Part shown: positions 36,597 to 44,096 of the stretch, piece after piece
Layout of the letters: the number at the start of each line of letters is the position of its first letter
Numbering within the stretch: the first letter of the stretch is position 1
Assembly: GCA_040758375.1 (NCBI GenBank)
Contig: JBFLWE010000037.1
Coordinates: forward strand, 1-49,662
Direction: 5' to 3'
From: CAMLIZ01 sp040758375
Lineage (GTDB): Bacteria; Pseudomonadota; Gammaproteobacteria; Burkholderiales; Burkholderiaceae_C
Length of the DNA stretch: 49,662 nucleotides
Notes under the pieces: model-generated
The model's input: the letters and a program-made list of their open reading frames with translations, nothing else
What the model was told of the DNA's origin: nothing
Databases searched by the model: none
Program-made: the position numbers and the translations under genes

Positions 36597-36859
36597 AAGA
36601 GTCCTGGCAAGCGCGACCCGGCATTCTAGAGTGCCGGCTCCACGGGGGTATGACAGGCGGGTTACGCCCGCAGAGAACGCGGGGCTTGGGCGGTGCGCCG
36701 GCGCCGTTTGAAGCGATCGGTTGCAATTCGGCGGAACTCGGCCCCCCGCAAGGGGTCACATTGGCGTGCGGCACGGCTCTTGCCTTGCTCGCATTGCGGG
36801 TGGAGGACCCGAACCATCGATTACCTGCTGCGCAGCCTTCCAGGTTCACTGGCTGAAAT
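36597..36859. other. intergenic stretch upstream of the candidate small RNA
   Basis: No gene is supported here. Two short structures are seen on the plus strand: CCCC/GGGG around CGCAA near 36744-36756, and CGGGT/ACCCG around GGAGG near 36798-36812, which displays a GGAGG loop. The small ORFs crossing it have no recognisable product. It may contain the small-RNA promoter or its 5' part. I could not make it fold like 6S, 4.5S or RNase P RNA. Confidence 0.4.
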
Positions 36860-36964
36860 CCCGGAGCGCTTCTCCTCCTCCTCCCTCCCTCCCTCCTTCG
36901 CTCAGGGGCGCTGCGCAGCTTTCTTTATTCCCCGAAAGGCACCGCAGGGCGGTGCCTTTTCGTT
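36860..36964 (+). ncRNA. candidate small RNA with CCUCCUCCC anti-Shine-Dalgarno loop
   Basis: A stem (CCC plus GAGCG at 36860-36868, CGCTC plus GGG at 36899-36907) displays a 30-nt C/T-only loop with repeated CTCC, including CCTCCTCCC at 36877-36885. A CTGCGCAG palindrome and a T-rich linker follow, then a strong terminator hairpin with T-rich tail. This is the plan of the CcsR/cuckoo RNAs, small RNAs of proteobacteria that expose CCUCCUCCC in loops and end in a terminator. Unlike described members, I see only one such loop before the terminator. The 5' end is not known. Existence is inferred. Confidence 0.5.
36935..36964 (+). terminator. strong intrinsic terminator
   Basis: Perfect 11-bp stem AAAGGCACCGC / GCGGTGCCTTT with an AGG loop, then TCGTTTT. 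It is oriented on the plus strand, where no protein gene precedes it, so it must end an untranslated transcript. Confidence 0.85.
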
Positions 36965-36984
36965 TTGGGCACCACCAGGCAAAC

Positions 36985-37010
36985 GGCCGCCGGGTTCGAC
37001 CCCGGCGGCC
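36985..37010 (-). terminator. GC-rich hairpin downstream of the TonB-C-like gene
   Basis: Perfect 10-bp stem GGCCGCCGGG / CCCGGCGGCC with a 6-nt loop, 67 nt after the minus-strand stop at 37078. GTTTGCC follows on the minus strand. The GGTTCGACC-like loop resembles a tRNA T-arm but there is no tRNA. Confidence 0.5.
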
Positions 37011-37077
37011 GCTGCCACCTCCGGCGCTTCCGCAAAGAATGCCGCGCACGGTAGTTTTTACCGGCGCGGCTGGAGCA

Positions 37078-37587
37078 TCAGCGCTGCCCTTCCGTGAGCG
37101 TGTCGAGCTGGAACTTGCCGGTCTTGTCCACCAGCCACACGTCGGTGTACTTCACGCGGCCCATCTTGGTCGGCTTCGGGAAGGGGCCGGCCTTGCGGAT
37201 CATGGCCAGCACCCAAGGCCCCACCTCCTTGGCGGCGGCGGGCTCCCGCACCATCACCGCATTGACGACGTTGCCGTCCTGGTCGATTTCGGTCTCGGTG
37301 ATCGCGATCGCGTACATCAGCGGGGGCAGCTTGCCTTTGTGGATGTGGCCGGGATAGCTGGCGTAGATGTGGCGCGCGCCGTCTTTGCGGTAGCTGCGGT
37401 CGTTGTCGGCCTCCGACAGCTTGGCCGCGGCCGCCTGCACCGGCGACGGAACGAGGTTGAACTGCGCCTGGGCGGGCTTCCAGGCCAGCAAGGCGCCAAG
37501 GGCCAGCCCGGCCAGCACGACGGCCGACCGCCAGCGCAGGCGCTGCGTGGCTTCCCGTTGCACGGCGTAGGTATGGCGACGATCCAT
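37078..37587 (-). CDS. periplasmic protein with TonB-C-like domain
   Basis: A 169-aa protein. A basic N-terminus (RRHTYAVQREATQRLRWR) precedes a hydrophobic stretch SAVVLAGLALGALLAW and an AQA cleavage site near residue 42, so it is exported or anchored by one helix. The C-terminal half (ITETEIDQDGNVVNAVMVRE, then GPWVLAMIRKAGPFPKP) has the strand-helix pattern of TonB C-terminal domains, where the Pro-rich end closes the fold. There is no Pro-rich spacer as in true TonB, so it is a TonB-C-like domain protein, not an energy transducer. GGAGAAG precedes ATG 37587. Single gene. Confidence 0.8.
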   Translation of the reverse strand: MDRRHTYAVQREATQRLRWRSAVVLAGLALGALLAWKPAQAQFNLVPSPVQAAAAKLSEADNDRSYRKDGARHIYASYPGHIHKGKLPPLMYAIAITETEIDQDGNVVNAVMVREPAAAKEVGPWVLAMIRKAGPFPKPTKMGRVKYTDVWLVDKTGKFQLDTLTEGQR

Positions 37588-37715
37588 GAGTGCTTCTCCT
37601 CGCGGACGGTTCCCTCCGCGTCGAAGCAACTCTAGGAAAAGCCGCCGCACCGCGCATCGTCAAAAGTCGCGCTTCGCCACACCCGCGTGCCAACAAGCGC
37701 ACGCCGACCCGATGT

Positions 37716-38417
37716 TCAATTCGTTACGGGCAGCAGGGCGTCGACAAGTTCACCCAAATGGCGGATCACCCACACGTGCGCCGGCACAGCGGCGAGGCCG
37801 TCCGCCCGGCACAGCCAGGCCGCATGCAGCCCGGCCGCACGTGCACCTTGCACGTCGAGCGCCCAGTCGTCGCCCACGTGCAGCACCTGGTGCGGCGCGA
37901 CGCCGAGCCGGCGGCAGGCCTCGTCGAAGATGCGTGCGTCAGGCTTGCCCACCCCCAGGCTGCGAGCCGATACCACGCCTGCGAAGTGATGTGCCACGCC
38001 GGCCAGCGCCAGGTCGGCGTTGCCGTTGGTCACCGCCAGCAGCGGATAGTGGGCGGCCAGCGCGGTGAGCGCCTCCTCCACCTCATCAAAGAGCTGCAGC
38101 TCGTTGCGGACGCGAAAGAACACCTCGAAGGCCGCATCGGCCAGCGCTGCATCGTGGCCGCAGTGTTGCAGCGCCAGCACGAGGCTGTGGTGCCGGATGC
38201 GCGTGAAGTCGTGCGACCAGTCGGGGTGCTCGCCTGCCACCCGGTCGCGCAGCGCGCGCAAGGCCTGCACGTCGTAGCGGTGCGCCACCTCGGGTGCATG
38301 CGCGACGAACCAGGCGTGCAGTGCCGCTTCGGCGCGCTCGATCGCCGGCGCAATCGGCCACAGCGTGTCGTCCAGGTCGAGCGTGATCGCGCGCAGACCT
38401 TCGATCACCGCAGCCAT
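37716..38417 (-). CDS. HAD superfamily hydrolase
   Basis: A 233-aa haloacid-dehalogenase-type phosphatase. Motif I is LDLDDTLWP with nucleophile Asp14 and acid Asp16; motif II is LLAVTNGN; motif III/IV is GVGKPDARIF and VLHVGDDWALDVQGARAAG. A helical cap lies at about 25-100. Likely a phosphoglycolate- or nucleotide-type phosphatase; substrate not determinable. Cytoplasmic. Its 5' end overlaps the corA 3' end by 13 bp, so it is translated from the corA transcript. Confidence 0.9.
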   Translation of the reverse strand: MAAVIEGLRAITLDLDDTLWPIAPAIERAEAALHAWFVAHAPEVAHRYDVQALRALRDRVAGEHPDWSHDFTRIRHHSLVLALQHCGHDAALADAAFEVFFRVRNELQLFDEVEEALTALAAHYPLLAVTNGNADLALAGVAHHFAGVVSARSLGVGKPDARIFDEACRRLGVAPHQVLHVGDDWALDVQGARAAGLHAAWLCRADGLAAVPAHVWVIRHLGELVDALLPVTN

Positions 38418-39382
38418 CCCTTGCGGCGAAAGTAGATGAAGGGCGCCGCCACCGACAGCAGCATCAGCCCCAGCGCGAACGGGTAGCCTAAGCTCCAGTC
38501 GAGCTCGGGCATGGCCCTGAAGTTCATGCCGTAGATGCTGGCGATCAGGGTGGGCGGCAGCAACGCCACCGAAGCCACCGAGAAGATCTTGATGATCTTG
38601 TTCTGGTTGATGTTGATGAAGCCGACCGTTGCGTCCATCAGGAAGTTGATCTTGTCGAACAGGAACGCGGTGTGCGAGTCGAGAGAGTCGATGTCGCGCA
38701 GGATCTGCCGCGCCTCCTCGAACTGCTCGGCGTTGAGCATGCGGCTGCGCATCATGAAGCTCACGGCGCGCCGGGTATCCATCACGTTGCGGCGGATGCG
38801 GCCGTTGAGGTCTTCTTCCTTGGCCACGGCCGACAGCACCTCGCCGGCTTCCTGGTCGGTCACCTGCTGACTCAGCACACGGTTGCTCACCTTCTCCAGC
38901 GCGAGGTAGATGCCTTCGAGCGCATCGGCCGAATACTCCGCGTCGGCGTCGTAGAGCTTGAGCAGCACGTCCTTGGCGTCTTCGATCAGCGCCGGGATGC
39001 GCCGCGCCCGCAGCCGCAGCAGGCGGAATACAGGCAGGTCCTCTTCGTGCACCGAGAACAGCACCTTGTCGTGCAGGATGAAGGCCACGCGCACGTTGCG
39101 CGGGGTCACGTCGTCGTCGATCAGGAAGTCGGAGCGGATGTGCAGCTCGCCGTTGTCTTCCTCGTAGAAGCGCGCCGACTCCTCCAGGTCCTCGTCGACG
39201 ATGTCGTCGGGGATCGTCAGGCCGAACCGGCTGGCGATCCAGCGCTTTTCCTGGGCGGTGGGCGCCTCCAGGTCCACCCATACCGGCCGCACGTCGGCCA
39301 GCGCATCGGGGTTGTCCAGATCCTCGTCCTGGAGCGGGCGGCCCGAGAGTCGGCCGTTGTCCAGGGTGAACACATTCAGCAT
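38405..39382 (-). CDS. corA: CorA family magnesium/cobalt transporter
   Basis: A 325-aa divalent-cation channel. A large cytoplasmic N-terminal domain with long helices precedes two C-terminal membrane helices. The GMN signature (IYGMNF) follows the first helix, just before MPELDWSLGYPFALGL and the second. It forms a pentamer in the inner membrane. The start at 39382 has a GGAG upstream. The upstream open frame reaches 39484, but that extension has no family match. The HAD gene overlaps its end. Confidence 0.92.
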   Translation of the reverse strand: MLNVFTLDNGRLSGRPLQDEDLDNPDALADVRPVWVDLEAPTAQEKRWIASRFGLTIPDDIVDEDLEESARFYEEDNGELHIRSDFLIDDDVTPRNVRVAFILHDKVLFSVHEEDLPVFRLLRLRARRIPALIEDAKDVLLKLYDADAEYSADALEGIYLALEKVSNRVLSQQVTDQEAGEVLSAVAKEEDLNGRIRRNVMDTRRAVSFMMRSRMLNAEQFEEARQILRDIDSLDSHTAFLFDKINFLMDATVGFININQNKIIKIFSVASVALLPPTLIASIYGMNFRAMPELDWSLGYPFALGLMLLSVAAPFIYFRRKGWLR

Positions 39383-39844
39383 TGCAGTCTCCAGCGCCGG
39401 CCCTCGCGCCTGGCAGCTCGTCGGGCTGCAGCTTCGGACGTCGGGATGATCGGGGTAATGGTGTTGTCGATGAAACCGCCTCACCCCGCTGCAGTGATGG
39501 CTCGCATCACCCGCTGGAGTGGACGGTCACCGAGGGTGACTCTGGTCCAAGTGGGTCTCCACGAAGGGAATGGGCGAATTATGTCTCATTGGGCCGCTCT
39601 ATGACCTCGGCGGGCGCCTTGTCCACCGCGGCTTTTCAAGGCATTGCCGCACGGAAATCAGCGGCGCTTTGGCGCTGTATCAAACCCCAGAGCGGACGAA
39701 CCCTGACACCGGCTTGTCACGGCTGCGCGATAGCGGCACACTGGTTTCGAACGACCCCGCCCTCACCTGCTACCTGGAAGTCTCCCCTTCCCCCTCTTGT
39801 TCGATCTTCCCCGTCTTTGTCAACCGTCCTGAAAGGAGGACCTG
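39383..39844. other. long intergenic region between corA and hpf
   Basis: 462 bp with no supported gene. A 6-bp hairpin (GTCACC / GGTGAC, loop GAG) lies at 39526-39540. G+C is lower than in neighbouring genes. It must hold the divergent corA and hpf promoters, but no -35/-10 pair stands out. A 91-codon frame (39570-39845) ending in TGATG at hpf has no recognisable product. Confidence 0.5.
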
Positions 39845-40186
39845 ATGAACCTGACGATCAGCGGACATCACTTGGAAGTGACGCCTGCCCTGCGCGAGTA
39901 TGTGGTCAACAAGCTGGATCGCGTGACGCGTCACTTCGACCAGGTGGTCGACATCAACGTGCTGCTGACAGTGGAGAAGCTCAAGGAAAAGGAACGCCGC
40001 CAACGCGCCGAAGTGACCCTGCACGTGAAGGGCCGGGACATCTTCGTCGAACAGTCGCACGAAGACCTGTACGCCGCGATCGATCAGCTGATGGACAAGC
40101 TGGACCGCCAGGTCTGCCGCCACAAAGACCGCGTGCAAGACCATCACCACGCGAGCGCCAAGCGGCTGGACGTCAGCCCGGTGTAA
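39845..40186 (+). CDS. hpf: ribosome hibernation promoting factor (short form)
   Basis: A 113-aa protein that binds the 30S subunit near the decoding centre and promotes ribosome dimers in stationary phase. The sequence MNLTISGHHLEVTPALREYVVNKLDRVTRHFD and the conserved EVTLHVKGRDIFVEQSHEDLYAAID match the short HPF/RaiA family; there is no long-HPF C-terminal domain. AAAGGAGG precedes ATG 39845 at 39832-39839. In many betaproteobacteria the order is rpoN-hpf-ptsN-hprK; rpoN is absent here. A terminator follows at 40205. Confidence 0.95.
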   Translation: MNLTISGHHLEVTPALREYVVNKLDRVTRHFDQVVDINVLLTVEKLKEKERRQRAEVTLHVKGRDIFVEQSHEDLYAAIDQLMDKLDRQVCRHKDRVQDHHHASAKRLDVSPV

Positions 40187-40204
40187 GCCAATCGCCTCAA
40201 CGGC

Positions 40205-40233
40205 AGGGCGGCCCAAGGGCCGCCCTTCTTCTT
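40205..40233 (+). terminator. intrinsic terminator of hpf
   Basis: Perfect 9-bp stem AGGGCGGCC / GGCCGCCCT with loop CAAG, then TCTTCTT. It lies 18 nt past the hpf stop and separates hpf from the ptsN promoter. Confidence 0.85.
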
Positions 40234-40337
40234 GCCTCGGCCCGAGGGGCTGCATGTATGCCGGAATGCGCAATCGGGCGTTGAAGCACCATGAGGCACG
40301 ACGGCAACACCCCCAACCTTGCGGGATCGTGCACGCT

Positions 40338-40364
40338 TCCCCCGGAAGGGGGGATTCCTATAAT
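40338..40364 (+). promoter_or_regulatory. ptsN promoter with inverted repeat between its elements
   Basis: A perfect TATAAT -10 box is at 40359-40364. Immediately upstream, TCCCCC (40338-40343) and GGGGGA (40349-40354) form an inverted repeat across GGAAG, in the place of the -35/spacer. No standard -35 is seen, so a bound activator or repressor at this repeat is plausible. The transcript would have a leader of about 60 nt. Confidence 0.55.
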
Positions 40365-40430
40365 GAGTTCCCTCCTACGAGCCGATCGTTGCGCCCCACC
40401 AGGGTGATAGCGATGCGGGGGAATCCATTC

Positions 40431-40901
40431 ATGAACCGTCTCGCCGCCATCCTGCCCGCCAGCAACGTTCTGGTGAATGTGGACGCCACCAGCAAGAAGC
40501 GGGCTTTCGAGCATGCCGGCCTGCTGTTCGAGAACCAGCACTCGATCGCCCGGGCCACGGTCACCGACAACCTGTTCGCACGCGAGCGCCTGGGCTCCAC
40601 CGGGCTGGGCCATGGCGTGGCCATTCCCCACGGGCGCATCAAGGGCCTGAAGAACCCGCTGGCGGCGGTGTTGCGCGTGCAGCAGCCGATCCCGTTCGAC
40701 GCGCCCGACGACGAGCCGGTGAGCCTGTTGATCTTTTTGCTCGTGCCCGAGGCCGCCACCCAGCGGCACCTCGAAATCCTGTCCGAGATCGCCGAGCTGC
40801 TGTCCGACCGCGAGCTGCGCGAGCGGCTGAAGACCGAGACCGAAGCGGCCACGGTGCACAAACTCATTTCCGATTGGGAACCGCTGAAGTCGGTGGCCTG
40901 A
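40431..40901 (+). CDS. ptsN: nitrogen PTS EIIA protein
   Basis: A 156-aa phosphocarrier of the PTS-Ntr system with the active-site His67 in GVAIPHGRI. The rest (FEHAGLLFENQH, EPVSLLIFLLVPE, QRHLEILSEIAELLSD) matches the EIIA-Ntr family at full length. Its phosphorylation state regulates potassium transport and stress responses. ATG 40431 was preferred to ATG 40413 on family length; GGGGGA precedes it. HprK begins 7 bp after its stop. Confidence 0.94.
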   Translation: MNRLAAILPASNVLVNVDATSKKRAFEHAGLLFENQHSIARATVTDNLFARERLGSTGLGHGVAIPHGRIKGLKNPLAAVLRVQQPIPFDAPDDEPVSLLIFLLVPEAATQRHLEILSEIAELLSDRELRERLKTETEAATVHKLISDWEPLKSVA

Positions 40902-40908
40902 GCGCCGC

Positions 40909-41865
40909 ATGAAGCCGACCTCGATCAGCGCGGAAGCCCTCTTCGAAGCCCACCGCCCGGCCCTGCGCTGGGAATGGATCGCCGGCCATGCCCACCCGGA
41001 GCGTCGCTTCGACGAGGCCGCGGTGCGCGACGCCCGCTCGGCTGCCGACCTGGTCGGCTACCTCAACTACATCCACCCCTACCGCGTACAGATCGTGGGC
41101 CATCGCGAGGTGGCCTACCTGAGCCGCGACTCGCGCGACGACCAGGAGCGACGCATCGCGCGCATCGTGGGCCTGGAGCCCCCGGTGATCATCGTGGCCG
41201 ACGGCCAGACCCCGCCAGACCGACTGGTGGCGATCTGCGACCGCGCCGACATCCCCTTGTTCGTCACCGCGCAGACCGCAGGCCACGTGATCGACGTGGT
41301 GCGCGACTACTTGAGCCTGCTGTTCGCCGACCGCACCACGCGTCACGGCGTGTTCATGGACATCCTGGGCCTGGGCGTGCTGCTCACCGGCGAGTCCGGC
41401 CTGGGCAAGAGCGAACTGGGGCTGGAGCTCATCTCGCGCGGCCATGGCCTGGTGGCCGACGATGCGGTGGACCTCTACCGCATCTCGCAAACCGCGCTCG
41501 AGGGCCGCTGCCCCGAGCTGCTGATGAACCTGCTCGAGGTGCGGGGCATCGGCCTGCTCGACATCAAGGCGATCTTCGGCGAGACCGCGGTGCGGCGGAA
41601 GATGCGGCTCAAGCTCATCGTGCACCTGGTGCGCAAGGAGACGATGGAGCGCGAGTTCGAGCGCCTGCCCTACGAGCCGCTGTACGAAGACATCCTCGGT
41701 GTGCCGGTGCGCAAGGTGGTGATCGCGGTGGACGCGGGCCGCAACCTGGCGGTACTGGTCGAAGCCGCGGTGCGCAATACCATCTTGCAGCTGCGCGGCA
41801 TCGACACCTACAACGAGTTCATCCAGCGCCACCAGCGCGCCATGGAGCGCGGCAGCACGGAATAG
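40909..41865 (+). CDS. hprK: HPr kinase/phosphorylase
   Basis: A 318-aa enzyme that phosphorylates and dephosphorylates a Ser of HPr-type carriers. Walker A GESGLGKS is at 161-168, the invariant His of the catalytic site is in RTTRHGVF, and the family signature LLEVRGIGLLDIKAIFG is near 206-222. The N-terminal domain is full length. In betaproteobacteria HprK is coupled with PTS-Ntr rather than sugar PTS. It follows ptsN by 7 bp as one operon. Confidence 0.95.
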   Translation: MKPTSISAEALFEAHRPALRWEWIAGHAHPERRFDEAAVRDARSAADLVGYLNYIHPYRVQIVGHREVAYLSRDSRDDQERRIARIVGLEPPVIIVADGQTPPDRLVAICDRADIPLFVTAQTAGHVIDVVRDYLSLLFADRTTRHGVFMDILGLGVLLTGESGLGKSELGLELISRGHGLVADDAVDLYRISQTALEGRCPELLMNLLEVRGIGLLDIKAIFGETAVRRKMRLKLIVHLVRKETMEREFERLPYEPLYEDILGVPVRKVVIAVDAGRNLAVLVEAAVRNTILQLRGIDTYNEFIQRHQRAMERGSTE

Positions 41866-41868
41866 GGT

Positions 41869-42107
41869 GCGGGAGTCCCTCCGGGACAGGCCGCGCCAGC
41901 AGCCAGGGGAGCGCGCTGCGCTCCCCTTCGGGGTGAAATGGAGCCCCACCCCTGCCCGCCCCCAGGGGGCGGGAGTCCCTCTGGGACAGGCCGCGTCAGC
42001 GGCCAGGGGAGCGCGCTGCGCTCCCCTTCGGGGTGAAATGGAGCGCCACCCCTGCCCGCCCCAGGGGGCGGGAGTCCCTCTGGGACAGGCCGCGTCAGCG
42101 GCCAGGG
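41869..42107. repeat. tandem 100-bp repeat, two full and one partial unit
   Basis: Units start at 41869, 41969 and 42068 (periods 100 and 99 bp), differing at few positions; the third is truncated after about 40 bp. Each full unit holds three hairpins: GTCCC/GGGAC, GGCCGC/GCGGCC (perfect in units 2 and 3) and the long GGGGAGCGC/GCGCTCCCC stem around GCT. The unit sequence is not that of the dispersed repeat at 44733. Confidence 0.85.
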
Positions 42108-42125
42108 GCGGTGCCTCTCAGCGCC

Positions 42126-42159
42126 CAATCCGCGATCCGGGTTTCCCGGTCGCGGATTG
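42126..42159. terminator. long hairpin between hprK and fur
   Basis: A 10-bp outer stem CAATCCGCGA / TCGCGGATTG and a 5-bp inner stem CCGGG/CCCGG around TTT, with one bulged T. Symmetrical enough to act on both strands. No T-run on either side. Confidence 0.55.
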
Positions 42160-42160
42160 C

Positions 42161-42199
42161 AGCCCCCTCGGGGGGCGGCCGCCCTAGCGGCCGGGGGCT
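42161..42199 (-). terminator. hairpin directly after fur
   Basis: Outer stem AGCCCCC / GGGGGCT encloses GGCCGC/GCGGCC around CCTA. It starts 4 nt past the fur stop at 42204 on the minus strand. Confidence 0.5.
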
Positions 42200-42203
42200 C
42201 ACA

Positions 42204-42662
42204 TCACCTCGGCCGGTGCGGGCAGTCCTTCTTCGTGCAGGCCGCGTACAGCGACAGCGCATGGTCGTGCAGCTCGAACCCGCGCGCATGCGCCACCGCG
42301 CGCTGGCGCTTCTCGATCTCGGGATCGTAGAACTCCTCGACCCGCCCGCAGGTCAGGCACACCAGGTGATCGTGATGCTGGCCCTCGTTGAGCTCGAATA
42401 CCGACTTGCCCGACTCGAAGTGGCTGCGCGTCAGCAGACCCGCCTGCTCGAACTGCATCAGCACGCGGTACACCGTGGCCAGGCCGATTTCGGAGTTTTC
42501 GTTGAGCAGCGCCTTGAACACGTCTTCCGCGGTCATGTGCCGCTGCTCGGACTTCTGGAACACCTCGAGGATCTTGATGCGCGGCAGCGTGGCCTTGAGG
42601 CCGCTGCTCTTCAGGTCTTCGGCATGCGTGCCAGGGGACGAATGGGGCGGACGAGCAGGCAT
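42204..42662 (-). CDS. fur: ferric uptake regulator Fur
   Basis: A 152-aa metal-responsive repressor. The DNA-binding domain has LKSSGLKATLPRIKILEVF and the recognition helix region IGLATVYRVLMQFEQAGLL. Metal ligands are HHDH and Cys-x2-Cys (VCLTCGR), with a second Cys pair in AACTKKDC. Usual Fur is 140-150 aa; ATG 42662 gives a 10-residue N-terminal tail and TTG 42695 gives a longer one. It is divergent from bamE, the standard betaproteobacterial arrangement. Confidence 0.94.
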   Translation of the reverse strand: MPARPPHSSPGTHAEDLKSSGLKATLPRIKILEVFQKSEQRHMTAEDVFKALLNENSEIGLATVYRVLMQFEQAGLLTRSHFESGKSVFELNEGQHHDHLVCLTCGRVEEFYDPEIEKRQRAVAHARGFELHDHALSLYAACTKKDCPHRPR

Positions 42663-42707
42663 GGTCGGGGTGTTCAAGAACACCGGCGTCTGCAAAAAGG
42701 CGCCGGC

Positions 42708-42725
42708 TAGAATCGTTCGATCATA
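42708..42725. promoter_or_regulatory. back-to-back -10 boxes for bamE and fur
   Basis: TAGAAT (42708-42713, plus strand, for bamE) and TATGAT (42725-42720 on the minus strand, for fur) lie 6 bp apart. No clear -35 boxes and no evident Fur box were found, so autoregulation is not shown. Confidence 0.35.
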
Positions 42726-42738
42726 GCCTCAATACTCC

Positions 42739-43293
42739 ATGTCACATCGCGTCAACGCCTCCATGCCGCAGCTCGCGGCGGCCCTCGCCGGGCTTGCATT
42801 GCTGGCGGGCTGCGCGTCGCTGCAGTCGAGCGACAACTTCCTGGGCGTCATCACGCCCTACCGCGTGGAGATCGTGCAGGGCAACGTGGTCACCAAGGAG
42901 ATGCTGGCGCGCGTGAAGCCCGGCATGTCGCGCACCCAGGTGCGTGACCTGCTCGGTTCGCCGCTGCTGACCGACATCTTCCATGCCGACCGCTGGGACT
43001 ACGTGTTCACCATCAAGCGCCAGGGCACCGAGCCGCAGGAGCGCCGCATCGTGCTGCTGTTCGAGGGTGAGCAATTGAAGTCGGTGCAGGCGCCCGAGCT
43101 GCCCACCGAGCAGGAGTTCGCCGCCTCCATCACGCGCAGCAAGGACGTCAAGCGCGGCCAGCCGCCGGTGCTCGAGCTCACCGAGGAGCAGCGCAAGGCG
43201 TTGCCGCTGCCGGCGCGCCAGGAGGCGGCCGCCTCGGCGCCGGCCCTCACCGGCCCCACGCGCGCCTATCCGCCGTTGGAGGCGGCGCCATGA
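42739..43293 (+). CDS. bamE: outer-membrane assembly lipoprotein BamE
   Basis: A 184-aa lipoprotein: signal peptide with lipobox LLAGC at about 22-26, then the BamE core GNVVTKEMLARVKPGMSRTQVRDLLGSPLLTD and DRWDYVFTIKRQG. It is a component of the beta-barrel assembly complex in the inner leaflet of the outer membrane. The C-terminal 60 residues (Pro/Ala-rich) are longer than in E. coli BamE, as is common in betaproteobacteria. Its stop overlaps dapB by 4 bp. Confidence 0.95.
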   Translation: MSHRVNASMPQLAAALAGLALLAGCASLQSSDNFLGVITPYRVEIVQGNVVTKEMLARVKPGMSRTQVRDLLGSPLLTDIFHADRWDYVFTIKRQGTEPQERRIVLLFEGEQLKSVQAPELPTEQEFAASITRSKDVKRGQPPVLELTEEQRKALPLPARQEAAASAPALTGPTRAYPPLEAAP

Positions 43294-44090
43294 CCCTGCG
43301 CATCGCCGTGGCCGGCGCTTCCGGGCGCATGGGCCGCATGCTGATCGAAGCGGTGCAACAGGCGCCCGATTGCCAGCTCGCCGGCGCGCTGGACCGGCCC
43401 GACAACCCGGCGCTTGGGCAGGACGCGGCCGCGTTCCTCGGCCAGGCCAGCGGCGTGGCGATCACCAGCGACCTGCGGGCCGGGCTGGCCAACGCGCAGG
43501 TGCTGATCGACTTCACCCGCCCCGAGGGCACGCTGGCGCACCTGGCGGTGTGCCGGGCGCTCGGGATCAAGGCCGTCATCGGCACCACCGGCTTCAGCGA
43601 CGCGCAGAAAGCCGAGATCGCGTCCTCCGCCCAGCAGGTGGCGATCGTGATGTCGCCCAACATGAGCGTGGGCGTCAACGTCGTGCTCAAGCTGCTGCAG
43701 ACGGCCGCGCGGGCGCTGAGCGCGGGCTACGACATCGAGATCATCGAGGCGCACCACCGCCACAAGGTCGACGCGCCCAGCGGCACCGCACTGGCCATGG
43801 GCGAAACCATTGCCCACGCGCTGGGCCGCGACCTCAAGGCTTGCGCCGTGTACGGCCGCGAGGGCGTGACCGGCGAGCGCGATCCTTCCACCATCGGCTT
43901 CGCCACCGTGCGCGGCGGCGACATCGTCGGCGACCACACGGCGCTGTTCGCCGGCATCGGCGAGCGCATCGAGATCACGCACAAGAGTTCCAGCCGCGCG
44001 GTGTATGCCCAGGGCAGCCTGCGCGCGGCGCGCTTCCTGGCCGACAAGCCCAGCGGCCTGTTCGGCATGGCCGACGTGCTGGGGATCTAG
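43290..44090 (+). CDS. dapB: 4-hydroxy-tetrahydrodipicolinate reductase
   Basis: A 266-aa NAD(P)H-dependent enzyme of the lysine and diaminopimelate pathway. N-terminal nucleotide motif VAGASGRMGRML is at 7-18; the catalytic signature EAHHRHKVDAPSGTAL contains the acid/base His pair and the Lys. GTTGF marks the dinucleotide domain edge. Full family length. ATGA overlap with bamE. Confidence 0.95.
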   Translation: MTLRIAVAGASGRMGRMLIEAVQQAPDCQLAGALDRPDNPALGQDAAAFLGQASGVAITSDLRAGLANAQVLIDFTRPEGTLAHLAVCRALGIKAVIGTTGFSDAQKAEIASSAQQVAIVMSPNMSVGVNVVLKLLQTAARALSAGYDIEIIEAHHRHKVDAPSGTALAMGETIAHALGRDLKACAVYGREGVTGERDPSTIGFATVRGGDIVGDHTALFAGIGERIEITHKSSSRAVYAQGSLRAARFLADKPSGLFGMADVLGI

Positions 44091-44096
44091 GCTTCC

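Larger units (their letters stand above)
41866..42203. other. repeat- and hairpin-filled gap between hprK and fur
   Basis: 338 bp between two convergent genes with no supported gene. It is almost completely accounted for by the tandem repeat at 41869-42107 and the two hairpins at 42126-42199. Confidence 0.8.

Noticed and set aside
36597..36860. 6S, 4.5S or RNase P RNA
   Set aside because: Checked for the 6S long hairpin, the 4.5S GGAAGNAAGCAGCC loop and RNase P core motifs; none is present on either strand.
36985..37010. tRNA T-arm (GGTTCGACC)
   Set aside because: The sequence is the loop of a GC hairpin; no acceptor, D or anticodon arms surround it.
39570..39845. 91-codon ORF ending at the hpf start
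   Set aside because: No ribosome binding site and no recognisable product; more likely an hpf leader region.
41869..42107. CRISPR array
   Set aside because: Units are contiguous 100-bp repeats with no unique spacers and no cas genes.
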